Assembly: GCA_002332615.1 (NCBI GenBank)
Contig: DDAL01000008.1
Location: forward strand, 261,989 to 325,988
Direction: 5' to 3'
From: Sphingobacteriaceae bacterium UBA2059
GTDB lineage: Bacteria > Bacteroidota > Bacteroidia > Sphingobacteriales > Sphingobacteriaceae
Length of the DNA stretch: 64,000 nucleotides
Positions 30,418 through 38,628 of this stretch are shown here, piece by piece; within the stretch, counting starts at the first letter, position 1; every line of letters starts with the position of its first letter. The position numbers and the translations under genes are program-made. Below the pieces are notes generated by a model, which made no database searches, was not told where the DNA came from, and saw only the letters and a list, made by a program, of their open reading frames with translations.

Positions 30418-31452
30418 TTACAGGGTGATCCTGCTGCTCCAGGTAAGTCCGCTTATATCAGTAAGGGTTAATACATACTCGCCCTGCCTTAGTTCCCTAA
30501 GCGCTTCATGAGCAAGGCTAAGCTGTGCTTTGCTGCCCAGCGGGATGATAAGGCTGTGCTTGCCGGGCTTCACCTTAGCTACATACCTGTTTTTAATATC
30601 CTCCGCTCGAAGGGAAGCCAGCGCGTTTCCATCCAGCTCGAGCAGAGTGGCCCCTGCGGCATCGCGCAGGCTGATGCCGATTAAAAAAGAGCCGTAAACA
30701 TCGGCCCCTTCTATACGGTATACGCTGAAAGACAGCTTACCCTCTCTGATGGCTGCATCGGCAATCTCAATTTTTGGCTTTACAGATTTATTATGCAAGG
30801 TTCCCCATACGCCGCCGTGAAACACCTGGTTGGTGTATAAGGTAAGGAGCAAGATAAGCAGAGAGCCTGCCAGTGTAAACTTTTTAAGGGTTTGAGCGCC
30901 TATAGCCAGAGGCCCCGAAGCAATCCAGGCCAGTGATTTGCCTGGTAATTTGGAGGTTCGGGAAGACAAATAATTATCCAGCGACCAGGTGCCGCCGCCC
31001 GACAGATACGTGCTAAAGCCGGCCGCAATGCCCAGCACCCCTATCTGCCATTCATCCAGACAGGTGGTGCCTATCCACCCCGACCCCAGGAGGATACCCA
31101 TAGCCAGCATAAAAACGCCTGCACTCATGAGCCGCGTAAAAAGGCCCAGCATAAAAAGCAGGCCCACTATGCCTTCGATAATTGTAAATACAGCCATTGC
31201 CCACCACAGCTCCTGCGGATGACTTACCAGGTATTCGATAAGAGGCTTAATGCCCAGGGCATTGGGCAGAAAATGATTAAATTTTTCGCCAATATAGCCC
31301 GCTTCGTCCGGGTCTAGTTTATTTTCAAGAATAAGCCGGCGCCAGAAGGCGGAGAAATAAGTCCATCCTGCAACCAGGCGCAGCGAAAGGGTAAACATAC
31401 CGGCCATAGACCAAGCCGGAGCAAGTGTATTTTTATAATGTTCAGAAGTCAT
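30418..31452 (-). CDS. DoxD-DoxA fusion (thiosulfate:quinone oxidoreductase-like membrane protein)
   Basis: The ATG at 31452 (MTSEHYKNTLAPAWS) is preferred over a start 17 codons upstream. Residues ~10-175 form the multi-helix DoxD domain (LRLVAGWTYFSAFWRRL, WWAMAVFTIIEGIVGLLFMLGLFTRLMSAGVFMLAMG). A further TM helix lies near 200-215, followed by a soluble ~135-residue domain like DoxA (KPKIEIADAAIREGKLSFSVYRIEGADVYGSFLIGISL). In the archaeon Acidianus the two domains are separate subunits of thiosulfate:quinone oxidoreductase. A thiosulfate role here is only inferred. Confidence 0.8.
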   Translation of the reverse strand: MTSEHYKNTLAPAWSMAGMFTLSLRLVAGWTYFSAFWRRLILENKLDPDEAGYIGEKFNHFLPNALGIKPLIEYLVSHPQELWWAMAVFTIIEGIVGLLFMLGLFTRLMSAGVFMLAMGILLGSGWIGTTCLDEWQIGVLGIAAGFSTYLSGGGTWSLDNYLSSRTSKLPGKSLAWIASGPLAIGAQTLKKFTLAGSLLILLLTLYTNQVFHGGVWGTLHNKSVKPKIEIADAAIREGKLSFSVYRIEGADVYGSFLIGISLRDAAGATLLELDGNALASLRAEDIKNRYVAKVKPGKHSLIIPLGSKAQLSLAHEALRELRQGEYVLTLTDISGLTWSSRITL

Positions 31453-31525
31453 TTTTAATAAGTATAAGGTACAGATAACAGACCCTTGAAATACAAGGGT
31501 CAAACGTATGATTGCACAGCATATC

Positions 31526-31876
31526 CTATATAAGAATGCTTCGGAAGAGCAGGAAAAGAGAAGGAAGTACGCGGTCCTCCCGGTGGGAGACAGGTGAAAA
31601 GTACTCCGGGCTGCCCGCTGCTACGTTTGAGAATATACTCGTGATATTAAGCGGAAGCAAAAGCTTACAAGCTGCCTGTAAGGAGGTTGGTTTTCTCGCA
31701 GTTATATCAGACAGGCATACCGCAGCGGCGCCTTTAGCAAGTTGGGAATGCTGCTGAGGTACAGGCAGGTTTGCCCTCTGCTTAAGCTCCCGTTTAAAAA
31801 AACAGGGTATGCAAATGAGTATGCCCAGGAAGAGAATAAGAAAGCGCTTCAGCGCCTGCCTGTTACAATGTTGCAT
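31526..31876 (-). CDS. small exported protein of unknown function
   Basis: From the ATG at 31876 this gives ~116 residues with a strong N-terminal hydrophobic segment (RFLILFLGILICIPCFF) and a hydrophobic C-terminus (SLFLLFRSILI). No family is recognised. Support comes from a perfect -7 promoter box 24 bp before this ATG and from the DoxD-DoxA gene 73 bp downstream on the same strand, which suggests one transcript. Confidence 0.5.
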   Translation of the reverse strand: MQHCNRQALKRFLILFLGILICIPCFFKRELKQRANLPVPQQHSQLAKGAAAVCLSDITARKPTSLQAACKLLLPLNITSIFSNVAAGSPEYFSPVSHREDRVLPSLFLLFRSILI

Positions 31877-31900
31877 AGACCTAATTAGTACCTGACAGGG

Positions 31901-31908
31901 CAAACATA
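31901..31908 (-). promoter_or_regulatory. -7 promoter box for the small exported protein and DoxD-DoxA
   Basis: The minus strand reads TATGTTTG, a perfect TAnnTTTG, 24 bp before the ATG at 31876. Confidence 0.6.
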
Positions 31909-32129
31909 TCATTTTTCTTGTAGCAGGGCTATTTTAACTCTTTCTTTAACCTTAGAATGATAAAACAGGCCTGTTTTTTGAAGATCAAAGGTTTTAAGGT
32001 AAACTATGCCTCATAGGCATTCAGCTCTTAGTTTGTGTTTGCTAAACATTATTCTTCCTAATGGGTTTAAGGATAAGCAGATGTAATAGTAATTTTTTAA
32101 AAAAGCGTTAAAGCAATTAAATTTAATCC

Positions 32130-32137
32130 TACATTTG
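32130..32137 (+). promoter_or_regulatory. -7 promoter box of the histidine operon
   Basis: TACATTTG is a perfect TAnnTTTG box, 19 bp before the leader-peptide GTG. No TTG is found at the -33 distance. Confidence 0.65.
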
Positions 32138-32156
32138 TTTCATTAAATCAGTATAC

Positions 32157-32213
32157 GTGAGCACCATACAATTACATCATCATCACCATCATACTTGCAG
32201 CAGGCGAGCATGA
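32157..32213 (+). CDS. hisL: his operon leader peptide with six consecutive His codons
   Basis: A GTG-started, 18-codon frame encodes (M)STIQLHHHHHHTCSRRA; the six His codons run from 32175 to 32192 and the TGA is at 32211-32213. It lies between a perfect -7 box and a rho-independent terminator, ahead of hisG. This is the layout of a translation-coupled attenuator: shortage of His-tRNA stalls the ribosome on the His run and keeps the terminator from forming. CAGGCG at 32201-32206, just after the His codons, can pair with CGCCTG (32255-32260) in the terminator's left arm and so form the antiterminator. Confidence 0.85.
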   Translation: MSTIQLHHHHHHTCSRRA

Positions 32214-32248
32214 AGTGATATGCGTGTAATCTTAGCATAAAAATATTC

Positions 32249-32281
32249 AAAACCCGCCTGAGCATTCAGGCGGGTTTTTTT
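32249..32281 (+). terminator. his attenuator: intrinsic terminator
   Basis: AAAACCCGCCTGA and TCAGGCGGGTTTT form a perfect 13-bp stem with a 4-nt loop (GCAT) and a run of Ts to 32281. It ends 37 bp before the hisG ATG. Its left arm is shared with the alternative pairing to 32201-32206. Confidence 0.88.
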
Positions 32282-32318
32282 ATACCCTCTTAGTTTGCCC
32301 GGGCCAAAACAGTAAAAG

Positions 32319-33176
32319 ATGACCAAACTGAAAGTAGCCATTCAAAAGAGCGGCCGGCTGAGCGAGAAATCCCTCAGTCTTTTAAAAGAATGCGGAATTA
32401 GATTATCCAACGGAGACAGGAAGCTGAAAACAGAAGCCTTCAATTTCCCGCTTGAAATATTGTTCCTGCGGGACGATGACATTCCTCAGTACGTTGAGCA
32501 GGGCGTTGCCGATATCGGTATACTGGGAGCCAATGAAGTAAGGGAAAAGCAAAAAGACATTAGCATTGTAGAGAAACTGGGCTTTGCCGGGTGCAGGCTT
32601 TCTCTGGCCATTCCAAAGGATGAGCAGTACACCGGCCTGTCTTATTTCAACCAGCGCAGGATAGCCACCAGCTACCCCGCCATACTAAGTAGGTTTTGCA
32701 GGGAGCAAAATCTGGATGTACGCATTGAAGAGATAGGAGGAAGCGTGGAAATTGCTACAGGAATAGGCCTTGCCGATGCGGTATTTGATATTGTAAGCTC
32801 GGGCAGTACGCTCATCATGAACGGTTTGAAAGAGGTGGAGGTAGTAGCAAAAAGCGAAGCGGTGCTCGTTGCCAATAAAAACTTAAGCCAGGAGAAAGAC
32901 CGCCTGCTTAAGAAGCTGCTTTTTCGTATGGGCGCCGTTAAGCAGGCTTCTGAAAATAAATACATACTGCTTAATGCACCCAACGAAGCTATTGATGCCA
33001 TCAGCGCGGTGCTTCCCGGCATGAAAAGCCCTACTATCCTCCCCCTTGCACAGCAGGGCTGGAGCAGCATACATTCGGTAGTGCGCGAAGAGGAGTTTTG
33101 GGAAGTCATCGATCAGCTTAAAGAGTTTGGGGCACAGGGCATTTTGGTAGTGCCCATAGAGAAAATGATCCTTTAA
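32319..33176 (+). CDS. hisG: ATP phosphoribosyltransferase (long form)
   Basis: A 285-aa HisG with an N-terminal catalytic pair of domains (KVAIQKSGRLSEKS, DIGILGANEVRE, the phosphoribosyl-binding DIVSSGSTLIMNGL) and a C-terminal ACT-like regulatory domain (NEAIDAISAVLPGM onward). The long form needs no HisZ and is usually inhibited by histidine. It catalyses the first step of histidine synthesis. First structural gene of the operon, under the attenuator; hisD follows within 10 bp. Confidence 0.97.
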   Translation: MTKLKVAIQKSGRLSEKSLSLLKECGIRLSNGDRKLKTEAFNFPLEILFLRDDDIPQYVEQGVADIGILGANEVREKQKDISIVEKLGFAGCRLSLAIPKDEQYTGLSYFNQRRIATSYPAILSRFCREQNLDVRIEEIGGSVEIATGIGLADAVFDIVSSGSTLIMNGLKEVEVVAKSEAVLVANKNLSQEKDRLLKKLLFRMGAVKQASENKYILLNAPNEAIDAISAVLPGMKSPTILPLAQQGWSSIHSVVREEEFWEVIDQLKEFGAQGILVVPIEKMIL

Positions 33177-33186
33177 ATTGAATAGA

Positions 33187-34482
33187 ATGCAGCAAATAAT
33201 TTATCCGCAGGCGGACGGCTGGGCAAACCTGTGTATGCGGCCCGCCAAAGATGCTTCGGACCTGCTTAACCTGGCTAACCGTGTGTTTACCGCTGTAGCG
33301 GAGCGGGGCGATGAGGCTCTTTATCAGTTTACTCTACAGTTTGACAAGGTAGAGATGCCCCAGCCTGCCGTGACCGAACAGGAGATAAAAGATGCGGAAG
33401 CGGCGCTTAGCATAGAGTTAAAAGAAGCAATAGGACTTGCTAAAGGCGCTATTGAAGCGTTCCATGCAGCACAGCAGGAGCCTGTTAAGAAAGTAGAAAC
33501 CCATCCAGGGGTACTATGCTGGCGCGAAAGCAGACCTATTGAGCGGGTGGGTATTTATATACCTGGCGGCACGGCTCCCTTATTTTCGACCGTGCTGATG
33601 CTGGGCATACCCGCCAGACTTGCAGGTTGTAAAGAGGCAGTGCTTTGCAGCCCTCCGGGCAGCGACGGAAGCCTGCACCCGGCTATCCTTTATGCCGCGC
33701 GGCTGGCAGGTATAAGCAAAGTCTTTAAAGCCGGGGGCATGCAGGCCATTGCGGCAATGAGCCTGGGCACGCAAAGCATACCGCGGACAGACAAGATCTT
33801 CGGCCCCGGCAATCAATACGTTACTGCGGCAAAGCTGCTGGCCCAGCAAAGGGGTATAGCCATTGATATGCCTGCAGGGCCAAGCGAGGTGCTAATCATT
33901 GCAAACCGGAGCTGCAGGCCTGAGTTTGTAGCAGCCGACCTGCTTTCGCAGGCGGAGCATGGCTCCGACAGTCAGGTTATTTTGCTAACTACTGAAAAAG
34001 AGGTGCTGGATAAGGTGATGGGCGAACTTGACAGTCAGCTGGAAGCCCTGCCCCGGAAAGAGCTTGCTGCGAACGCCCTGACCCACAGTAAAGCCATTCT
34101 TCTGAAAGATATAGATGAGTGCATTGCCTTCAGTAATACCTACGCTCCGGAACATCTTATACTGGCCTTCGACCAGGCAGAAAACTACCTGTCTTTTGTG
34201 CTTAACGCCGGGTCGGTGTTTATAGGCAATTATAGCTGCGAAAGTGCGGGCGATTATGCAAGCGGCACCAATCATACCCTGCCCACCAATGGCTTTGCAC
34301 GAGCCTATAGCGGAGTATCGCTGGATTCGTTCATAAAAAAGATAAGCTTCCAGCAGTTAAGCGCTTCCGGGCTTGCGGCCATCGGTCCCGCTATTGAGCA
34401 AATGGCCGCTGCCGAACACTTATATGCACACAAACAAGCCGTAAGTATACGCCTGCGTCAGCTAACAGAAAGCACAGATTAA
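33187..34482 (+). CDS. hisD: histidinol dehydrogenase
   Basis: The ATG at 33187 is preferred to the in-frame TTG at 33178. Motifs of the family are all present: YIPGGTAPLFSTVLM, GPGNQYVTAAKLL, MPAGPSEVLII, SQAEHGSDSQVILLTT (zinc and catalytic Glu/His region), YAPEHLIL and NHTLPTNGFARAYSGVS. It performs the last two oxidations, L-histidinol to histidine, with NAD. Confidence 0.97.
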   Translation: MQQIIYPQADGWANLCMRPAKDASDLLNLANRVFTAVAERGDEALYQFTLQFDKVEMPQPAVTEQEIKDAEAALSIELKEAIGLAKGAIEAFHAAQQEPVKKVETHPGVLCWRESRPIERVGIYIPGGTAPLFSTVLMLGIPARLAGCKEAVLCSPPGSDGSLHPAILYAARLAGISKVFKAGGMQAIAAMSLGTQSIPRTDKIFGPGNQYVTAAKLLAQQRGIAIDMPAGPSEVLIIANRSCRPEFVAADLLSQAEHGSDSQVILLTTEKEVLDKVMGELDSQLEALPRKELAANALTHSKAILLKDIDECIAFSNTYAPEHLILAFDQAENYLSFVLNAGSVFIGNYSCESAGDYASGTNHTLPTNGFARAYSGVSLDSFIKKISFQQLSASGLAAIGPAIEQMAAAEHLYAHKQAVSIRLRQLTESTD

Positions 34483-34497
34483 AAACAAGCATATCAA

Positions 34498-35520
34498 ATG
34501 GAAATTAAACAACTGGTCCGCAAAAATATACAAGCCGTTAAGCCTTACTCCAGCGCGCGCGATGAGTTTACCGGCCCGGCAGGAGTATTTCTGGATGCTA
34601 ATGAAAACCCTTTCGGCACACTTAACCGCTACCCCGACCCCCTTCAGCGGGAGCTTAAACAAAAGCTCAGCGAGCTAAGGGCTGTGCCTGTGCAATGTAT
34701 CTTTGCAGGCAATGGAAGCGATGAGGTCCTAGACCTGGCTTTCAGAATATTTTGCGAGCCCGGCGCCGACAAGGCGCTTACCTTTTCGCCCACCTATGGC
34801 ATGTATGAAGTTTCGGCGGCTATCAATAACATAGAGCTTATAAACATACCCTTAAACGCTTCTTTTCAGATAGACTTAGAGGCGCTGGATCCATATATGG
34901 AGGATGAGCGCATTAAGCTTATTTTTATTTGCTCGCCCAACAATCCCACCGGTAACAGCATAGATGGTATAGAAGAAGTACTTAAGCGGTTCAAAGGCAT
35001 AGTCATTGTAGACGAAGCCTATATAGACTTCAGCAGCAGGGATTCGCTTACAAACAAGCTGAATGAGTATCCCAACCTGATAGTTACGCAAACCCTGAGC
35101 AAAGCCTGGGGGCTGGCTGCAGCGCGCATTGGCATAGCCTATGCCGGTGCTGCCATCATAGAGTATTTGAACAAAGTAAAGCCGCCTTATAATATCAGCC
35201 TGCTGAATCAGCAGGCGGCGCTGGCTGCTTTAGGTAATTATGAGAGTTATCTTCATAACAAAGCCATCCTGCTGAGAGAAAGGCGAATGCTCGAAACGCG
35301 CCTGAGGGAGGCTGCCCTTGTGAAGAAAATCTACCCATCCGACGCCAATTTTCTGCTGGTCGAGGTTACAAATGCCGGCAGGGTTTACAACAGCCTGGTA
35401 CAGCAGGGCATTATTACACGCAACAGGGGCAGCCTTATCAGCAACTGCATACGCATAACTGTGGGCAGTCCCTCTGAAAATCAGCAGCTGCTCAACGCAT
35501 TAAAACAAGTTAAAGTATGA
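34498..35520 (+). CDS. hisC: histidinol-phosphate aminotransferase
   Basis: A 340-aa fold-type I PLP enzyme. The landmarks are DANENPFG near the N-terminus, the SPNNPTGN loop, [10 protein letters not shown] with the PLP-contacting Asp and Tyr, and the PLP lysine in [14 protein letters not shown]. It transaminates imidazole-acetol phosphate with glutamate. The stop overlaps the hisB start as ATGA, so translation is coupled. Confidence 0.96.
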   Translation: MEIKQLVRKNIQAVKPYSSARDEFTGPAGVFLDANENPFGTLNRYPDPLQRELKQKLSELRAVPVQCIFAGNGSDEVLDLAFRIFCEPGADKALTFSPTYGMYEVSAAINNIELINIPLNASFQIDLEALDPYMEDERIKLIFICSPNNPTGNSIDGIEEVLKRFKGIVIVDEAYIDFSSRDSLTNKLNEYPNLIVTQTLSKAWGLAAARIGIAYAGAAIIEYLNKVKPPYNISLLNQQAALAALGNYESYLHNKAILLRERRMLETRLREAALVKKIYPSDANFLLVEVTNAGRVYNSLVQQGIITRNRGSLISNCIRITVGSPSENQQLLNALKQVKV

Positions 35521-36614
35521 AAAAAGTACTCTTTATCGACCGCGACGGCACCCTTGTGATAGAGCCGCCCGAAGACCACCAGCTGGACAGCCTCGAAAAG
35601 CTTGAGTTTTATCCGAAAGTGTTTCAATATCTCTCGCGCATAGCCGGCGAGCTCGACTATGAACTGGTAATGGTGACCAACCAGGACGGACTGGGCACCA
35701 GGTCCTTTCCTGAAGAAACCTTTTGGCCTGCTCATAATAAGGTCATGCAAGCCTTTGCAAACGAGGATATTCGCTTTTCCGAAGTCTGCATTGACCGCTC
35801 TTTTGGACACGAAAACCTGCCTACCCGCAAGCCGGGCACCGGCATGCTTCGTCATTATATGAAAGGAGACTATGACGTGGAGCATTCCTATGTAATAGGC
35901 GACAGGCACAGCGACGTGGAGCTGGCAAAGAATATGGGCTGTAAAGCCATCTATATAAGCCGCCATACAGATCCTGATGCAGTGCTTTCAACAGCCGACT
36001 GGGCCGATATTTACCGTTTCCTGAAAGAGCAGCCGCGCATAGGCCAGGTTAGGCGTATAACCAGCGAAACTGATATAAGCCTGGAGATTAACCTGGACGG
36101 ATCGGGCAAAAGTTCAATTAATACGGGTTTAGGTTTTTTTGATCATATGCTTGAGCAAATTGCCCGTCATGGCACTATGGACCTGAGCATTGCTGTGCAG
36201 GGCGACCTGCATGTAGATGAGCATCATACCATAGAAGATGTGGGCCTTGCTCTGGGTACGGCAATAAATGATGCGCTTGGAAAAAAGAAGGGAATTGAGC
36301 GTTACGGCTTTTTACTTCCTATGGACGACTGCCTGGCGCAGGTAGCCATTGACTTTGGCGGCCGCCCCTGGTTAATGTGGGACGCCGTTTTTAAGCGCGA
36401 GAAGATAGGCGACATGCCTACCGAACTCTTTATGCACTTCTTTAAGTCATTTAGCGATACCGCCCGCTGTAACCTGAATATACAGGCAGACGGGCAGAAC
36501 GAGCATCATAAGATAGAAGCCATATTCAAAGCCTTTGCCAAAGCCGTTAAGATGGCGGTAAGCAGCAACAGGACAGGTAATTTTTCTATACCCAGCACAA
36601 AAGGAGTTTTATGA
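35517..36614 (+). CDS. hisB: bifunctional histidinol-phosphatase / imidazoleglycerol-phosphate dehydratase
   Basis: A 365-aa fusion. The N-terminal HAD phosphatase (about 1-165) has FIDRDGTL (catalytic Asp8 and Asp10) and [14 protein letters not shown]. The C-terminal dehydratase (about 175-365) has [14 protein letters not shown], the metal-binding [13 protein letters not shown] and the [17 protein letters not shown] repeat. Two steps of the pathway are thus joined, as usual in Bacteroidota. It overlaps hisC and hisH by 4 bp each. Confidence 0.97.
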   Translation: MKKVLFIDRDGTLVIEPPEDHQLDSLEKLEFYPKVFQYLSRIAGELDYELVMVTNQDGLGTRSFPEETFWPAHNKVMQAFANEDIRFSEVCIDRSFGHENLPTRKPGTGMLRHYMKGDYDVEHSYVIGDRHSDVELAKNMGCKAIYISRHTDPDAVLSTADWADIYRFLKEQPRIGQVRRITSETDISLEINLDGSGKSSINTGLGFFDHMLEQIARHGTMDLSIAVQGDLHVDEHHTIEDVGLALGTAINDALGKKKGIERYGFLLPMDDCLAQVAIDFGGRPWLMWDAVFKREKIGDMPTELFMHFFKSFSDTARCNLNIQADGQNEHHKIEAIFKAFAKAVKMAVSSNRTGNFSIPSTKGVL

Positions 36615-37189
36615 TAGTACTTATTGATTATAATGCGGGTAACACCCGCTCGGTAGAAAATGCTCTTAAGCGACTGGGGTATGACTGCGTGATCAGCAAC
36701 GATGCCCATACCATTCGGCAGGCGTCAAAGGTAATTCTTCCCGGCGTAGGCGAAGCCGCTTCCGCCATGGCTTATCTCAAAGAGCGTGGCATGGACAGCC
36801 TTATCAGAAATCTCAAACAGCCTGTACTGGGCATTTGCCTGGGCATGCAGCTGCTGTGCCGGGAGTCCGAAGAAGGCGATACCGCCTGCCTGGGCATCTT
36901 CGATGCGGCGGTGAAGAGGTTTCCGCCGCTTGATATTGTTCCGCATATGGGATGGAATACCTTGCAAAATACCAAAGGAGTGTTAACGCAAGGCCTTGGT
37001 GAGCAAGACGATGTATACTTTGTACACAGCTATTATGCCACCCTGTGTGCCCATACTACGGCTTCCTGCTCTTACATCTTGCCTTTCAGCGCCGTTATGG
37101 AGCACAATAACTTCTATGGCGTACAGTTTCATCCCGAAAAATCGGCCTCGGCAGGCGAACGTATCCTCTCGAACTTCCTTACACTATGA
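36611..37189 (+). CDS. hisH: imidazole glycerol phosphate synthase, glutamine amidotransferase subunit
   Basis: A 192-aa class I amidotransferase with the nucleophile Cys in GICLGMQLL and the His-Glu pair in QFHPEKSA. It supplies ammonia to HisF. hisF begins only 9 bp after the stop, whereas hisA normally stands between hisH and hisF in this phylum. Confidence 0.96.
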   Translation: MIVLIDYNAGNTRSVENALKRLGYDCVISNDAHTIRQASKVILPGVGEAASAMAYLKERGMDSLIRNLKQPVLGICLGMQLLCRESEEGDTACLGIFDAAVKRFPPLDIVPHMGWNTLQNTKGVLTQGLGEQDDVYFVHSYYATLCAHTTASCSYILPFSAVMEHNNFYGVQFHPEKSASAGERILSNFLTL

Positions 37190-37198
37190 TCAAGGCTT

Positions 37199-37951
37199 AT
37201 GCTTAAGAAAAGAATAATCCCCTGTCTGGACATAAAAGAGGGCCGCACCGTAAAGGGCGTAAACTTTGTAGACATACGCGATGCCGGCGACCCGGTGGCC
37301 CTGGCCGGCAGGTATGCCGATGAAGGCGCCGACGAACTGGTGTTCCTGGATATAACAGCCACGATAGAGAAACGCAGAACGCTGCTGGGGCTGGTAGAAA
37401 AAGTGGCCAGGCAAATTAACATCCCATTTACGGTAGGGGGCGGTATAAATTGTGTAGAGGATGCGCGCCTGCTGATCAAAGCCGGAGCCGATAAGGTAAG
37501 CATCAACTCATCGGCAGTAAGGCGCCCCGCACTTATCCGGGAGCTGGCAGCCGAATTTGGCAGCCAGTGCGTGGTGCTAGCCATTGACACGCGCCTGCAA
37601 AGTGAAGGATGGATGGTGTTTATAAACGGCGGCCGGCTCGAAACAGGTCTGCACACCCTTGAATGGGCGGAGCAGGGCCAGGCGCTGGGGGCAGGCGAAG
37701 TTTTGCTTACCTCTATGAATAACGACGGCACCCGCGACGGTTTTGCCCTGGACGTAACAGGCCAGGTGAGCCAGGCGCTGAGCATACCCGTTATTGCCTC
37801 GGGAGGCGCCGGCAGCATGCAGCACTTTAAGCAAGTATTTGAACAAACCAAGGCAAGCGCTGCACTGGCAGCAGGCGTTTTCCATTTTGGTACTCTGCAT
37901 ATACCCGAGCTAAAAAACTATTTAAAAACACACACAATAGCAATACGATGA
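37199..37951 (+). CDS. hisF: imidazole glycerol phosphate synthase, cyclase subunit
   Basis: A 250-aa (beta/alpha)8 barrel. The start [20 protein letters not shown], the catalytic Asp in [18 protein letters not shown], the second catalytic Asp in AIDT, and [10 protein letters not shown] identify HisF rather than its sister HisA. It joins ammonia to PRFAR with HisH. The stop overlaps hisI as ATGA. Confidence 0.96.
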   Translation: MLKKRIIPCLDIKEGRTVKGVNFVDIRDAGDPVALAGRYADEGADELVFLDITATIEKRRTLLGLVEKVARQINIPFTVGGGINCVEDARLLIKAGADKVSINSSAVRRPALIRELAAEFGSQCVVLAIDTRLQSEGWMVFINGGRLETGLHTLEWAEQGQALGAGEVLLTSMNNDGTRDGFALDVTGQVSQALSIPVIASGGAGSMQHFKQVFEQTKASAALAAGVFHFGTLHIPELKNYLKTHTIAIR

Positions 37952-38535
37952 ACATCAATTTTGATACAGCCACCGGCCTGGTGCCGGCTATTATACAAAG
38001 CAGTACTACCGGTCAGGTGCTTATGCTGGGGTATATGAACCGCGAAGCGTACCACAAAACACTCGAAGAAGGCAAAGTGACCTTTTACAGCCGCAGCAAA
38101 GGGCGCCTGTGGACTAAGGGAGAAACGTCGGGCAATTTTCTGCTTGTGAAGGACATAAAAACCGACTGCGACCAAGATACCCTGCTCATTAAAGCGCAGG
38201 CGCTTGGGCCTGTATGCCACACAGGCAGCAAAACCTGCTTTAAGGAAGAAACAGCCAAAGGCTTCTTATATGAACTGGAGCAAACCATTGGCCAGCGAAT
38301 AGACGAGGGGCAGGAGAACTCCTATACCAGCAGGCTGTTTAGCAGCGGCATAAACCGCATGGCGCAAAAAGTGGGAGAGGAAGCCGTAGAGCTTGTTATT
38401 GAAGCGAAAGACAACAATGATGAGCTTTTTAATAATGAAGCGGCCGACTTGCTTTATCACCTGCTTATCCTGCTGAAGGCCAAGGGCAGCAGCCTGGAAG
38501 AAATTGAGCATATTTTGCTTGAAAGGGCTAAATAG
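37948..38535 (+). CDS. hisI: bifunctional phosphoribosyl-AMP cyclohydrolase / phosphoribosyl-ATP pyrophosphatase
   Basis: A 195-aa HisIE fusion. The HisI half (1-105) has [35 protein letters not shown] and the zinc Cys ligands in GPVCHTG and KTCF. The HisE half (about 110-195) has [12 protein letters not shown] and [14 protein letters not shown]. It carries out steps two and three of the pathway and is the last gene of the operon. No terminator is evident after it. Confidence 0.96.
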   Translation: MNINFDTATGLVPAIIQSSTTGQVLMLGYMNREAYHKTLEEGKVTFYSRSKGRLWTKGETSGNFLLVKDIKTDCDQDTLLIKAQALGPVCHTGSKTCFKEETAKGFLYELEQTIGQRIDEGQENSYTSRLFSSGINRMAQKVGEEAVELVIEAKDNNDELFNNEAADLLYHLLILLKAKGSSLEEIEHILLERAK

Positions 38536-38628
38536 GCGCTAGCCCGGCACTATGGCTCAGGTCTTTTTAGCAAAAAATGATGAAAACATCATTAAAAATC
38601 GTCAATTTGTTTTTCTAATTATCGGTAA

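Noticed and set aside
32172..32195. CAT/CAC tandem repeat as a microsatellite or CRISPR-like unit
   Set aside because: It is the His-codon run of the leader peptide; no spacers exist.
37129..37851. 240-aa antisense frame across hisF, and similar long frames antisense to the SDR gene (11075-11710) and pafA (13689-14354)
   Set aside because: They lie wholly opposite well-supported genes in GC-richer sequence, where long antisense frames arise by codon bias.
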